Below, piece after piece: positions 17,815 through 26,588 of a stretch of DNA of 64,000 bases. The notes beneath the pieces were generated by a model that saw only the letters and a program-made list of their open reading frames with translations, had not been told where the DNA came from and did no database searches. Each line of letters starts with the position of its first letter. Position 1 is the stretch's first letter. The stretch spans positions 558,001-622,000 of the forward strand of contig CAWBNG010000008.1 of the NCBI GenBank assembly GCA_963790075.1, read 5' to 3'. Position numbers and translations under genes: made by a program. The stretch is from CAYOUV01 sp963790075 (GTDB lineage: Bacteria; Chloroflexota; Anaerolineae; Anaerolineales; Villigracilaceae).

Positions 17815-18702
17815 ATGGACTACGGTTTCAAACCCCTCGGCCGTGACAGGTATTGGTTGTGGGCATTGCTGACGCCGACCTTTATTGGCCTGATATTTGG
17901 CGCGCTAGGCTCTGTTATCGCAACCATATTGCTCAGTTTTTCAAATTGGGATTTGCTGACTCCGCCTACGTGGGCTGGAGTGGCTAATTACCTCAAACTG
18001 TTCAGCGATCAGAAGATGATAGTGTCGCTGACGAATACGGTGTGGTTCGCTGCGATGTATGTGCCGGGTGTGGTGATTATTTCGTTGTTGGTCGCAGTGC
18101 TGTTGAATCGCAAAATCCATGGCAAAGATTGGTTTCGCACCATATATTTCCTGCCCGCGGTCACGTCCGCAGTCGCCACTGCGCTCGTCTGGCAGATGAT
18201 TTATGGCAGGGATACCGGCATCCTCAACTTCATTCTTGAACACCTGGGCATGCAACCCGTTTGTTGGCTTTGCTCAGGAACTGCCATGTATGCCGTGGTC
18301 ATTGTCAACATCTGGGGGGCTATCGGTGAAGGGATGATTATTTTCCTGGCGGGTTTGACCGCGATTCCGCGCGAATATTACGAAGCCGCTGAGATCGACG
18401 GGTCAAATAGTTTTCATCAATTCTTTCACATTACTATTCCACTGGTTACGCCGAGCATCTTCTTTCAAACCTTGATTTCCACCATCAATGCCTTTCAGGC
18501 CTACGACTATATCTATATGCTCACACGCCGCGGGCAGGGCGATAGTTCCGTGCCCGTGCTTGTTTTTTCGATTTACCGAAATGCCTGGAACTTCTTTAAC
18601 TATGGCGGCGCAAGTGCCCAGGCTATTGAGCTAACTATTATTGTGGCGATTCTAATGACTTTTTATCTCTGGTTCGAGCGACGTTATGTCGTCTATGAAT
18701 GA
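17815..18702 (+). CDS. Sugar ABC transporter permease (MalF/UgpA type)
   Basis: 295 residues with about six membrane helices. The coupling motif of family-1 carbohydrate permeases is present (EYYEAAEIDGSNSFHQFFHITIPL), which docks on the ATPase. It ends with the typical WNFFNYGGASAQA region and a last helix. It starts 19 bases after the hairpin; its stop overlaps the next permease start (ATGA). The pair forms the membrane channel for the binding protein upstream. No ATP-binding subunit is in the window. Confidence 0.93.
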   Translation: MDYGFKPLGRDRYWLWALLTPTFIGLIFGALGSVIATILLSFSNWDLLTPPTWAGVANYLKLFSDQKMIVSLTNTVWFAAMYVPGVVIISLLVAVLLNRKIHGKDWFRTIYFLPAVTSAVATALVWQMIYGRDTGILNFILEHLGMQPVCWLCSGTAMYAVVIVNIWGAIGEGMIIFLAGLTAIPREYYEAAEIDGSNSFHQFFHITIPLVTPSIFFQTLISTINAFQAYDYIYMLTRRGQGDSSVPVLVFSIYRNAWNFFNYGGASAQAIELTIIVAILMTFYLWFERRYVVYE

Positions 18703-19550
18703 CATTAATCATGACAAAACAAAATCAAAAACTCGTTCTGGATTTGGTTTCTTACACGCTTCTTTTGGCCGGCTCGGTATTGATGCTGGGTCCGTTCCTG
18801 TGGATGGTTGCTACATCCTTCAAGTTGCCCGCAGACCAATTTACCAAAACGCTCATTCCGCCTACCTTTACACTCGATAACTTCCGCGAGTTGTTCTCGG
18901 TGAACATCGACTTCGGGCTTCTCTTTTGGAACAGCGCATATATATCCATACTCACTACAGTTGGTCAGCTTCTTACTTGTGCCATGGCGGCGTTTTGTTT
19001 TGCTGCAGTGAAATTCAAGGGGCGCGATGCGCTCTTTACAGGATTGCTCCTGACTCTGTTGATTCCCCCGCAGGTAACGCTGATCCCAAACTTCATCATA
19101 TTCAAATATCTACATCTAACCGGGACTAGCGTGCCGCTCTGGCTTCCCGCATTCTGGGGAGGCGCTTTCGGAACGTTTCTACTCCGGCAATATTTCCTTA
19201 CAATTCCACGTGAGCTTGCGGATGCCGCGCGTGTTGATGGCGCTTCGCTCCTCCAAATCTTTTGGAATATATATCTACCGCTTTCCAAACCGGCCTTGGC
19301 AGCGCTGGCTATTTTCACCTTCCAAGGCGCGTGGAACGACTTGTTACATCCACTGGTTTATATGCCGGGCGTGCCGAACACCATGTTAACGGTTGGATTA
19401 GCCTTCTTCCAAACACAAATGACTCTCGGTGGAAAGTTTACCGTTCTAATGGCCGGTGCGTTGCTGAGTATTCTGCCATTATTGATTGTCTTCTTCTTCG
19501 CCCAAAAACAGTTCATTGAAGGAATTGCTTTAAGCGGGACGAAGCGATAA
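18699..19550 (+). CDS. Sugar ABC transporter permease (MalG/UgpE type)
   Basis: 283 residues with six predicted membrane helices. The coupling loop reads IPRELADAARVDGASLLQIFWNIYLPLSKPALA, shown here in two parts: IPRELADAARVDGAS, then LLQIFWNIYLPLSKP. The start overlaps the upstream permease stop (ATGA at 18699), which favours coupled translation; ATG 18711 is the alternative. Second half of the transport channel. Depends on a shared ATPase encoded elsewhere. Confidence 0.93.
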   Translation: MTLIMTKQNQKLVLDLVSYTLLLAGSVLMLGPFLWMVATSFKLPADQFTKTLIPPTFTLDNFRELFSVNIDFGLLFWNSAYISILTTVGQLLTCAMAAFCFAAVKFKGRDALFTGLLLTLLIPPQVTLIPNFIIFKYLHLTGTSVPLWLPAFWGGAFGTFLLRQYFLTIPRELADAARVDGASLLQIFWNIYLPLSKPALAALAIFTFQGAWNDLLHPLVYMPGVPNTMLTVGLAFFQTQMTLGGKFTVLMAGALLSILPLLIVFFFAQKQFIEGIALSGTKR

Positions 19551-19569
19551 CAAAGTTTAGGAGAATTTT

Positions 19570-20901
19570 ATGACCAAAATCACCTTCATCGGCGCAGGAA
19601 GTTTGGGGTTTACGCATGAACTCGTGCGCGACATTCTAACCTTTCCGCTATTGGAAAACGCAACTATTTCATTGATGGATATCGACGCCGAACGCCTCGA
19701 ATGGGCCAAAAAGGGTATAGATAAACTGATCGCAGCGGGGAATCGCCCTACGAAAGTGGAAGCAACCCTGGATCGGGTCGAAGCGCTTAAGGGCGCGGAT
19801 GTGGTCCTCACTACAATCCTGGCTGGGTCCACCGAAGTCTGGCGGCATGACATCGAGATTCCTAAGAAATATGGTGTGGATGCAAATGTAGGCGATACAC
19901 GTGGGCCTAGCGGCATCTTCCGCTTCCTGCGCACCATCAACCCGATGATGGACATTGTCCGCGACATGGAAAAATACTGCCCGAACGCGGTTCTGCTCAA
20001 CTACACCAATCCGATGGCAATGCTCGTCTCCGCTATCCAGAAACAATCCTTCATCTCTACTACGGGTCTATGCCATTCTGTCCAGGGTTCCGCCATGATG
20101 CTGGCTGAATGGATTGGCGCACCCTTCGCAGAGATCGATTACCTGTGTGCGGGTATCAATCACCAAGCCTGGTATCTAAAATACATGTGGAACGGCCAGG
20201 ATGCATATCCGCTCATTCACAATGCCGTCACTGAACGCCCGGAAGTGTACAACGAAGAGCCGGTGCGCAACGAAATGTTTCTGGCGCTGGGTTATTACGT
20301 TACCGAATCGAGCGGACACAACTCCGAATACAACTGGTGGTTCCGCAAACGCCCCGACCTGATTGAAAAATATTGCACGCACGGCACCGGTTGGAATCCC
20401 GGCGAGTATGCCTACATACTCAAGGAATACCAGCATAACGAGGCCACCTGGAAAGAACAGGTCAAGGAGCGCTTGGCCCAACCACTCACCAAAGAAGACC
20501 TACAGCGTGAGCACGAATATGCTGCCTATATTATCAATGCCCTCAAGGGCGGTGAGCCGTTCAAGTTCAACGGCAACGTCCGCAACACACAGCTGATTAC
20601 CAACCTGCCTGAAAACGCCTGTGTTGAAGTCCCCGTTCTGGTAGATAGGGCCGGTTTCCATCCCATGCATGTCGGCGCGCTGCCGCCCGAATGTGCATTG
20701 CTCACACAGCTCTCTAGCGGCATTGAAGAGATGACCATCCAGGCCTCCCTCGCAGGCGATCCGACCATGGTCTATCGCGCCATCTGCCACGACCCGTTGA
20801 CCGCCTCGGTCTTGTCGCTAGCGGAAATCCGTCAAATGACGAATGAACTTTTTGCGCAGCACAAAGAATACCTGCCTCAGTTCAAAAAACATGTTGTATA
20901 G
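19570..20901 (+). CDS. Glycoside hydrolase family 4 (alpha-galactosidase-like)
   Basis: 443 residues, AGGAG 6 bases before the ATG. GH4 enzymes use NAD+ and a divalent metal to break glycosidic bonds by oxidation-elimination at C3. The NAD-binding Rossmann start is clear (ITFIGAGSLGFT, then LMDID), followed by LNYTNPMAM, the metal-binding GLCHSVQG (Cys and His) and GINHQAWYL. The Cys-His-Ser motif groups it with MelA-type alpha-galactosidases and alpha-galacturonidases rather than 6-phospho-glucosidases. Cytoplasmic (no signal peptide). In this locus it probably splits imported galactose- or galactosamine-containing oligosaccharides. Its end overlaps the next gene by 11 bases. Confidence 0.88.
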   Translation: MTKITFIGAGSLGFTHELVRDILTFPLLENATISLMDIDAERLEWAKKGIDKLIAAGNRPTKVEATLDRVEALKGADVVLTTILAGSTEVWRHDIEIPKKYGVDANVGDTRGPSGIFRFLRTINPMMDIVRDMEKYCPNAVLLNYTNPMAMLVSAIQKQSFISTTGLCHSVQGSAMMLAEWIGAPFAEIDYLCAGINHQAWYLKYMWNGQDAYPLIHNAVTERPEVYNEEPVRNEMFLALGYYVTESSGHNSEYNWWFRKRPDLIEKYCTHGTGWNPGEYAYILKEYQHNEATWKEQVKERLAQPLTKEDLQREHEYAAYIINALKGGEPFKFNGNVRNTQLITNLPENACVEVPVLVDRAGFHPMHVGALPPECALLTQLSSGIEEMTIQASLAGDPTMVYRAICHDPLTASVLSLAEIRQMTNELFAQHKEYLPQFKKHVV

Positions 20902-21745
20902 GTTCAGCCTCCCAATCTTTCTTCTTTGCTACTTCCTCTTAGGATGTAAACCCACTTCAACCTTCTCGATAACTGCTCCCGTTTCGACACAGGAACCCTC
21001 ACTTATGCCTTCTCCCGTTTCTCTATCCAAAGATTGGTGGCGGCCCTCCGTAGGACTTACCTGGCAATGGCAAATCGGCGACAACGAAATTGATACTTCC
21101 ATTGAAGCAAATGTCTATGATGTGGATTTATACGTTGACCAATCTATCATCGACGAACTGCATGCCAAAGGACGCAAGGTTATTTGCTATATCAGTGTCG
21201 GTTCATGGGAAGATTGGCGACCTGATAAAGATAAATTCCCGCCTGAAGTATTGGGTAAAGATTACGAAGGTTGGCCGGGTGAAAAATGGCTCGACATTCG
21301 CCAGATCGATAAACTTGCGCCGATCATGCTAGCACGCCTTGATTTATGTCAGGCAAAGGGTTTCGATGCACTTGAGCCCGACAACATGGACATCTACACC
21401 AACGACACAGGTTTCCCGCTCACCTACGATGACCAGTTGAAGTATGCGCTCTGGCTTGCAGATGAAGCCCACAAGCGAGGGCTCGCCATTGGGGTCAAAA
21501 ACGCGCCCGACCAGGTGATGGATTTGGTCGAACATTTCGACTTTGCCATCACCGAGGATGCCTTCTACTACCGTTGGGCAGAAGACATGCTGCCCTTTAT
21601 CGAAGCAGGCAAACCTGTCTTCGCTGCCGAATATACTGACCTTAGTGGCAACTTTGCAGAATATTGTAGGCGCGCAAAACCACTGGGCCTAAGCGTTATC
21701 TTGAAACACCGCCAGCTAAATGCCTGGTTGGAAACATGTAAGTGA
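20891..21745 (+). CDS. GH114 endo-alpha-1,4-polygalactosaminidase lipoprotein
   Basis: 284 residues from ATG 20891, which gives a clean lipoprotein signal (FSLPIFLLCYFLLGC). An upstream in-frame start at 20843 would bury that signal. After a Ser/Thr/Pro linker comes the GH114 TIM-barrel domain: DWWRPSVGLTWQWQIGD, VDLYVDQSIIDELHAKG, VICYISVGSWEDWRPD, the GFDALEPDNMDIY acidic cluster, and ITEDAFYYRW. GH114 members cut alpha-1,4-linked galactosamine polymers. The enzyme would sit outside the cell on the lipid anchor and feed the ABC importer. Overlaps the GH4 gene, so it is in the same operon. Confidence 0.88.
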   Translation: MLYRFSLPIFLLCYFLLGCKPTSTFSITAPVSTQEPSLMPSPVSLSKDWWRPSVGLTWQWQIGDNEIDTSIEANVYDVDLYVDQSIIDELHAKGRKVICYISVGSWEDWRPDKDKFPPEVLGKDYEGWPGEKWLDIRQIDKLAPIMLARLDLCQAKGFDALEPDNMDIYTNDTGFPLTYDDQLKYALWLADEAHKRGLAIGVKNAPDQVMDLVEHFDFAITEDAFYYRWAEDMLPFIEAGKPVFAAEYTDLSGNFAEYCRRAKPLGLSVILKHRQLNAWLETCK

Positions 21746-21880
21746 GATTTAAACCCTTTTTGGGGGAATAGGAGGTAAGCGTATTGAAATTGAAAAATTA
21801 TTTACTCAGAATTGTGTACGCAGTAGCTTGCTACAAGAGTTTCAAACATCTGCCAGTTTATTCTTCTTAGGAGGAAGAAT

Positions 21881-23446
21881 ATGTTCAATAAAAAGCTTTT
21901 CGCTTCAGGAGTGATCGTACTTCTGCTGCTATCCGTATTGACGTCAGTTAATATGACGAATGTCCAGGCTGCGCGAAAACCGAAGCAAACGCCTACTCCG
22001 ACACCGACCTCTGTTCCGCTGCTACCGCCCGGGAATTATTACGTTTCGGTGAGCGGTAATGATGCGAACCCCGGTACATTGGCTTTACCATGGCGGCATA
22101 TCCAATATGCAATGGACCGTGTTGGCGCAGGGAGTACGGTTAATGTGATGACAGGCGTTTACAACGAGACAGTCACATTCCATAACTCTGGTTCGGCCAG
22201 CGGTGGTTACCTTGTCCTGCAAAACTATGCCGGGAATACACCTGTGATTGATGGAACAGGACTTCCCATCAGTGGTGAAACGGGATTAGTTGTTATCGAA
22301 AACAAAGCCTATGTCAAGCTGATTGGCTTCGAGATTCGCAATCTTAAGGCTGGTGGGAGTTCATCCGCTTTTCCTGCTGGCATATGGATTCGTGGGAATG
22401 GCGCATTCATCGAAATCCGCAATAACAATGTCCACGATATTGAGAACAGTTGCAGTCGTTGCGGCGCACACGGAATTGCCGTTTATGGACGTGACCCGAA
22501 CGCCTCTATCCACGACATTATTATTGATGGCAATCAGGTCTTCAACGGCCAATTTGGTTGGAGTGAGTCAATGGTGCTGAATGGCAACGTGGAGAAGTTC
22601 GTTGTTTCTAACAATGTCGTTCACGATAATGACAATATCGGCATTGACTTCATTGGATATGAGGGTGAGAATCCTGATCCCGCCGTGGACCGCGTGCGTG
22701 ATGGCACTGTGGTCGGCAACCTTGTGTATAACATTAACTCATATGGCAACCCGGCTTACGGTACAGATAGAAGCGCTGGCGGCATCTATGTGGATGGCGG
22801 CACGAATATAATCATCGAACGCAATGTTGTACATCACTCCAATCTTGGTGTGGAATTGGCGAGCGAACATTCAGGAAAGAACACAAGTTACATCACACTT
22901 CGCAACAACTTCTTCTATAGCAATACGCAGGCGGGTATAGCGATGGGTGGATATGACAAGCACCGCGGAAGTACTGAGAACTGTGTGATTGTCAATAACA
23001 CGCTTTACAATAATTACACACAAGGTGATTGGGGTGCTGAGTTATACATTCAGTATGACACGCGTTACAATCTCATCAAGAATAATGTCATCTATGCCAA
23101 TAGTTCACGCCGCTTCATCGAGAGTTGGAGTGCGGTGATGACCGACAACATTGTGGATTACAACCTCTACTATGCACCCGGTGGGGGAACAAACGGCACA
23201 TGGATTTGGAAGAATGTCACTTACACAACTTTTGGTGCGTACCAAAGCGGTTCCGGCAACGATGCAAATGGGCTCGTTGGTGTCGACCCGTTGCTGGTCG
23301 ATACGACGACACCGGATTTACACCTGCAATCCACATCTCCCGCCATAGATCGCGGGCAGAACCTTGCTGAATCAGGCATCCTCGATATCGATGGTCAAAC
23401 ACGCATTCAGAATATCATCGAACTTGGTGCGGATGAAGTGAGGTAA
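21881..23446 (+). CDS. Secreted right-handed beta-helix protein
   Basis: 521 residues, GGAGG box just before ATG 21881. A signal peptide (about 1-31, ending VQAA) is followed by a Thr-Pro spacer and a parallel beta-helix of pectate-lyase type, opening with YYVSVSGNDANPGTLALPW and a run of N-N-x-V/F repeats (RNNNVHDIEN, SNNVVHDNDN, RNNFFYSN, VNNTLYNN). It ends with a choice-of-anchor-like region (SPAIDRG, ELGADEV). It could be a polysaccharide lyase, epimerase or binding protein; I cannot pick the active site. Position behind the GH114 gene supports a role on the same extracellular polymer. A terminator follows. Confidence 0.8.
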   Translation: MFNKKLFASGVIVLLLLSVLTSVNMTNVQAARKPKQTPTPTPTSVPLLPPGNYYVSVSGNDANPGTLALPWRHIQYAMDRVGAGSTVNVMTGVYNETVTFHNSGSASGGYLVLQNYAGNTPVIDGTGLPISGETGLVVIENKAYVKLIGFEIRNLKAGGSSSAFPAGIWIRGNGAFIEIRNNNVHDIENSCSRCGAHGIAVYGRDPNASIHDIIIDGNQVFNGQFGWSESMVLNGNVEKFVVSNNVVHDNDNIGIDFIGYEGENPDPAVDRVRDGTVVGNLVYNINSYGNPAYGTDRSAGGIYVDGGTNIIIERNVVHHSNLGVELASEHSGKNTSYITLRNNFFYSNTQAGIAMGGYDKHRGSTENCVIVNNTLYNNYTQGDWGAELYIQYDTRYNLIKNNVIYANSSRRFIESWSAVMTDNIVDYNLYYAPGGGTNGTWIWKNVTYTTFGAYQSGSGNDANGLVGVDPLLVDTTTPDLHLQSTSPAIDRGQNLAESGILDIDGQTRIQNIIELGADEVR

Positions 23447-23465
23447 AGACCGATTGAGATAAAAT

Positions 23466-23501
23466 GAAAAGAGGATAGAGCAAAACGCCTATCCTCTTTT
23501 C
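23466..23501. terminator. Hairpin after the beta-helix gene
   Basis: GAAAAGAGGATAG (23466-23478) and CTATCCTCTTTTC (23489-23501) form a perfect 13-base stem with a 10-base loop. On the - strand it is followed by TTTT; on the + strand the T's sit inside the stem and an A-run follows. Probably a terminator for the upstream genes that may act both ways. Confidence 0.65.
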
Positions 23502-23534
23502 AAAAAATACATGCTTATATCCGGAACCCGACTT

Positions 23535-24482
23535 ATGAAGCCTATAACCATTGGCAAACTACGCGGACTGCAACAAACCTCTTCCGCACGAGGCACCTTC
23601 ACAGCGCTCGCCCTCGATCATCGTCAAAACCTACGCAAAGCCAATCCCGCCTTTGTGGACGACGAAGAACTTTCCCGCTTCAAAATCGAAGTCACCTCTG
23701 CGTTGGCCGGAGAGGCGACCGCCGTCTTACTCGACCCTGAAGTCTCTGCGGCGCAAGCCATTGCCCAGCACGCAATCCCCAAGGAAATTGGCTTGGTCGT
23801 TGCACTCGAGTCCACTGGTTACACGGGTGATGCGATTGCGCGCCACGCGCGAATCATCCCTGGCTGGTCTGTGGAAAAAGCCAAGCGCATGGGCGCCAGC
23901 GCGGTCAAGTTGTTGGTGTATTATCACCCCGACTCGTCCACTGCCAAAGAAATCGAAGAGTTCACATCAAAGGTCGCGGAAGATTGCCAAAAGTATGATC
24001 TGGCACTCATGCTCGAACCGCTTTCATATTCGCTGGATGAAAACAAAAAACTGACTTCTGAAGAAAAACGATACATTGTAGCCGAAACCACCAGAAGGCT
24101 GACACCGCTCAATGTAGACATTCTCAAAGCCGAATTTCCGTTAGACATCAACGATGTCGACAAATCCAAATGGATGGAAGCCTGCGAAGAGATTTCATCC
24201 GCATCCATCACACCATGGATCCTGCTCTCTGCTGCGGTAGATTATGAAACCTTCGTGCGGCAGGTTACTGTAGCCTGCAATGCAGGTGCCAGCGGGATCG
24301 CAGTCGGTCGCGCAGTGTGGAAAGAAACCGTGCAAATGGGTGGCGAAGATCGGATGGGTTTTCTGCGCACGGTCGGCAAAGAAAGATTGTCCCGACTCAC
24401 ATCCCTTTGTAGTGCGCTTGGCAAACCCTGGACAGATTTTTACAAAAATGAGCCTAGCTTTAACTGGTATCAAACTTATTGA
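23535..24482 (+). CDS. Tagatose 1,6-bisphosphate aldolase-like (LacD family)
   Basis: 315 residues from ATG 23535. It matches the class I DeoC/LacD aldolase pattern: FTALALDHRQNL near the start, EATAVLLDPEVS, LVVALESTGYTGD, SAVKLLVYYHPDS, and VDILKAEFPLDI with the Lys that forms the Schiff base in LacD. The end has GASGIAVGRAVWKE. LacD cleaves tagatose 1,6-bisphosphate to dihydroxyacetone phosphate and glyceraldehyde 3-phosphate. It follows the terminator, so it may have its own promoter, and it overlaps or abuts the MFS gene. Confidence 0.85.
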   Translation: MKPITIGKLRGLQQTSSARGTFTALALDHRQNLRKANPAFVDDEELSRFKIEVTSALAGEATAVLLDPEVSAAQAIAQHAIPKEIGLVVALESTGYTGDAIARHARIIPGWSVEKAKRMGASAVKLLVYYHPDSSTAKEIEEFTSKVAEDCQKYDLALMLEPLSYSLDENKKLTSEEKRYIVAETTRRLTPLNVDILKAEFPLDINDVDKSKWMEACEEISSASITPWILLSAAVDYETFVRQVTVACNAGASGIAVGRAVWKETVQMGGEDRMGFLRTVGKERLSRLTSLCSALGKPWTDFYKNEPSFNWYQTY

Positions 24483-24493
24483 TAAATCAGCGA

Positions 24494-25636
24494 ATGCCCG
24501 CCTTCTGGAAACCTAACGCTTATTATTTTCTTTTTTATGCCGCGGCCGCCTGTCTGAGTCCGTTCCTTGTGCTTTATTACCAATCGATTGGGTTGGACGG
24601 ACATCAAATTGGCGTATTAACCGCCCTGCCATCCATTGTCATGATTTTCAGTGCACCATTATGGACAGGTTACGCCGACGCTCACCATCTACATCGGTCG
24701 CTTTTCTTCCTTGCTACGCTCGGCGCGATTATCGCTGGATTTGCCATCCAAGCGGTACATAATTTTGAATGGCTGATTCCGGCGGTTATCATCTATGCTT
24801 TTTTCTTCTCTACGATTCTGCCTTTCATGGATGGTGCTGTCATGTCCATGCTGGGTGAGCAGAGATCGCAGTATGGGAAGCTGCGTTTGTGGGGTGCCGT
24901 CGGCTGGGGCTTGGCAGCGCCTTTGACAGGTGCGTTCATCGAGCGAAGCGGAATCCTATGGTTGTTCTGGATTTATGCCATCGTATTATTCGCCTCTCTG
25001 CTGGTGGGCATGCAAATTCCCCTCTCCCAGGGCCATGCAAGTGAACCTTTCTGGCTCGGTGTTCACAAGCTTATCAGACCACGCATTCTGCATTTTCTTG
25101 CCCTCATGTTTGTGGGCGGCTTATGTATCGCGGCGCTCTCCACCTTCCTGTTCCTTTACATGGAAACACTTGGCGCATCCAAAACGCTGATGGGGTTTTC
25201 CCTGACCTTCGCCACAATCTCGGAACTTCCCATGTTCTTTTTTTCGGATCGCCTCCTGCGGTACTGGGGTGCGCGCGGCTTGTTTCTTTTCGGTTTGAGC
25301 GCATATATCCTGCGTTTCTTGTTATATTCATTTATTACGGTTGCCTGGCCGATTTTATTCATCCAACTCCTGCACGGCGCAACCTTCTCCACAATGTGGG
25401 TGGCGGCTGTTTCTTATGCCAGCGAAATCGCTCCGCCCGGGCTAGGCGCAACCGCACAGGGCTTGGTTTCTACCATCATGTTTGGCATCGGTTCTGCGGC
25501 AGGCGCGCTTTTGGGCGGCGTCTTTTACCAGGATTTTGGCGGGGCGTGGATGTTTCGCATTATGGCAGCCATCGCGTTCTTCAGCCTGATCATTTTCTTC
25601 GTTGCAGAAAAACGATTGGACGCTTATGAAGTTTGA
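24494..25636 (+). CDS. MFS transporter (LacY/PPP-like)
   Basis: 380 residues with about 12 membrane helices. Opening motif WKPNAYYFLFYAAAACLSPFLVLYYQSIGLDGHQIGVL is typical of the MFS_1_like group (quoted in meaning; key parts are YYFLFYAAAACLSPF and GLDGHQIGVL). The loop between helices 2 and 3 has WTGYADAHHLHRS. Likely a proton-coupled importer of a sugar or nucleoside. ATG 24494 is preferred; a TTG at 24479 overlaps the aldolase stop. Its end overlaps the kinase gene by 11 bases, so it is in the same transcript. Confidence 0.85.
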   Translation: MPAFWKPNAYYFLFYAAAACLSPFLVLYYQSIGLDGHQIGVLTALPSIVMIFSAPLWTGYADAHHLHRSLFFLATLGAIIAGFAIQAVHNFEWLIPAVIIYAFFFSTILPFMDGAVMSMLGEQRSQYGKLRLWGAVGWGLAAPLTGAFIERSGILWLFWIYAIVLFASLLVGMQIPLSQGHASEPFWLGVHKLIRPRILHFLALMFVGGLCIAALSTFLFLYMETLGASKTLMGFSLTFATISELPMFFFSDRLLRYWGARGLFLFGLSAYILRFLLYSFITVAWPILFIQLLHGATFSTMWVAAVSYASEIAPPGLGATAQGLVSTIMFGIGSAAGALLGGVFYQDFGGAWMFRIMAAIAFFSLIIFFVAEKRLDAYEV

Positions 25637-26588
25637 TATTCTCGTTGCTGGTGAAATCAATCCCGACCTGGTTTTTTCGGGTGATGTCACACCTGAGTTC
25701 GGGCAGGTGGAAAAACTGGTTGACTCTGCTACACTGACCATCGGTTCTTCATCCGCCATTTTTGCGTGCGGCGCGGCACGGCTCGGGTTGAAGGTTGCGT
25801 TCATTGGTGTGTGCGGCGACGATGTTTTCGGTCGCTTCATGCTCGATGAAATGCAGAAGCGGGATGTGGATATCAGCAATGTGATTGTTCGCGCAGATGG
25901 ACAAACTGGACTCAGTTTGATTCTCAACCGGCCTTTCGACTACGGTTCTCAGTCTGCTACCCATACGCGACCCTCCGCTCAGGACGACCGGGCGATTCTG
26001 ACTCATCCTGGCCTGATCGCTGCTTTACGGGCGGAACATATCACCGACAGTTTGCTCCGTCAAACCCGTCATGTGCATGTTGCCTCGTACTTTCTGCAAA
26101 TTACACTCCAACCTGGCTTGCCCCAATTGTTCCGTCGAGCAAGAGATCTCGGGCTGACCACCTCGCTGGATACCAATTATGATCCATCTGAGAAATGGAT
26201 GGGCTTCGATGAACTGCTCTCGGTCACGAATGTTTTTATGCCGAATGAAAAGGAAGCGGTATCGCTCTCGGGGGAAGTAAATGTTGATTTGGCGGCGGAC
26301 AGGCTGGGGTCCAGGGTCGAAACGCTGGTGATCAAACTTGGGGCAGTTGGCGCTCTTGGGGTCGGCGCATCTCAAAAGGTCAGAGCGGCTTCAATCCCCG
26401 TAAAAGTCGTGGATACCGTTGGCGCCGGGGACTCGTTCGATGCCGGATTTATCTATGGCTATTTGCAGAAATGGGAATTGAAACAGGCCTTACAATTGGC
26501 CTGTGTCTGCGGCGCATTGTCCACACAAAAAGCGGGGGGAACAGATGGACAGCCTACGCTGGATGAGGCGATGAATTATGTTCCTTGA
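25626..26588 (+). CDS. PfkB-family sugar kinase
   Basis: 320 residues from ATG 25626, overlapping the MFS stop. Ribokinase-fold features: ILVAGEINPDLVF at the start, GGSSAIFACGAARLGLKVAFIGVCGDDVFG-like sugar-binding part, TSLDTNYDPSEKW, PNEKEA, VIKLGAVGALG, and the catalytic VDTVGAGDSFDAGFIYGYL (anion hole Gly-Ala-Gly and base Asp). Phosphorylates a sugar or sugar phosphate with ATP. In context the most useful substrate would be tagatose 6-phosphate, as for LacC or AgaK-like kinases; this is inference. Confidence 0.88.
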   Translation: MKFDILVAGEINPDLVFSGDVTPEFGQVEKLVDSATLTIGSSSAIFACGAARLGLKVAFIGVCGDDVFGRFMLDEMQKRDVDISNVIVRADGQTGLSLILNRPFDYGSQSATHTRPSAQDDRAILTHPGLIAALRAEHITDSLLRQTRHVHVASYFLQITLQPGLPQLFRRARDLGLTTSLDTNYDPSEKWMGFDELLSVTNVFMPNEKEAVSLSGEVNVDLAADRLGSRVETLVIKLGAVGALGVGASQKVRAASIPVKVVDTVGAGDSFDAGFIYGYLQKWELKQALQLACVCGALSTQKAGGTDGQPTLDEAMNYVP

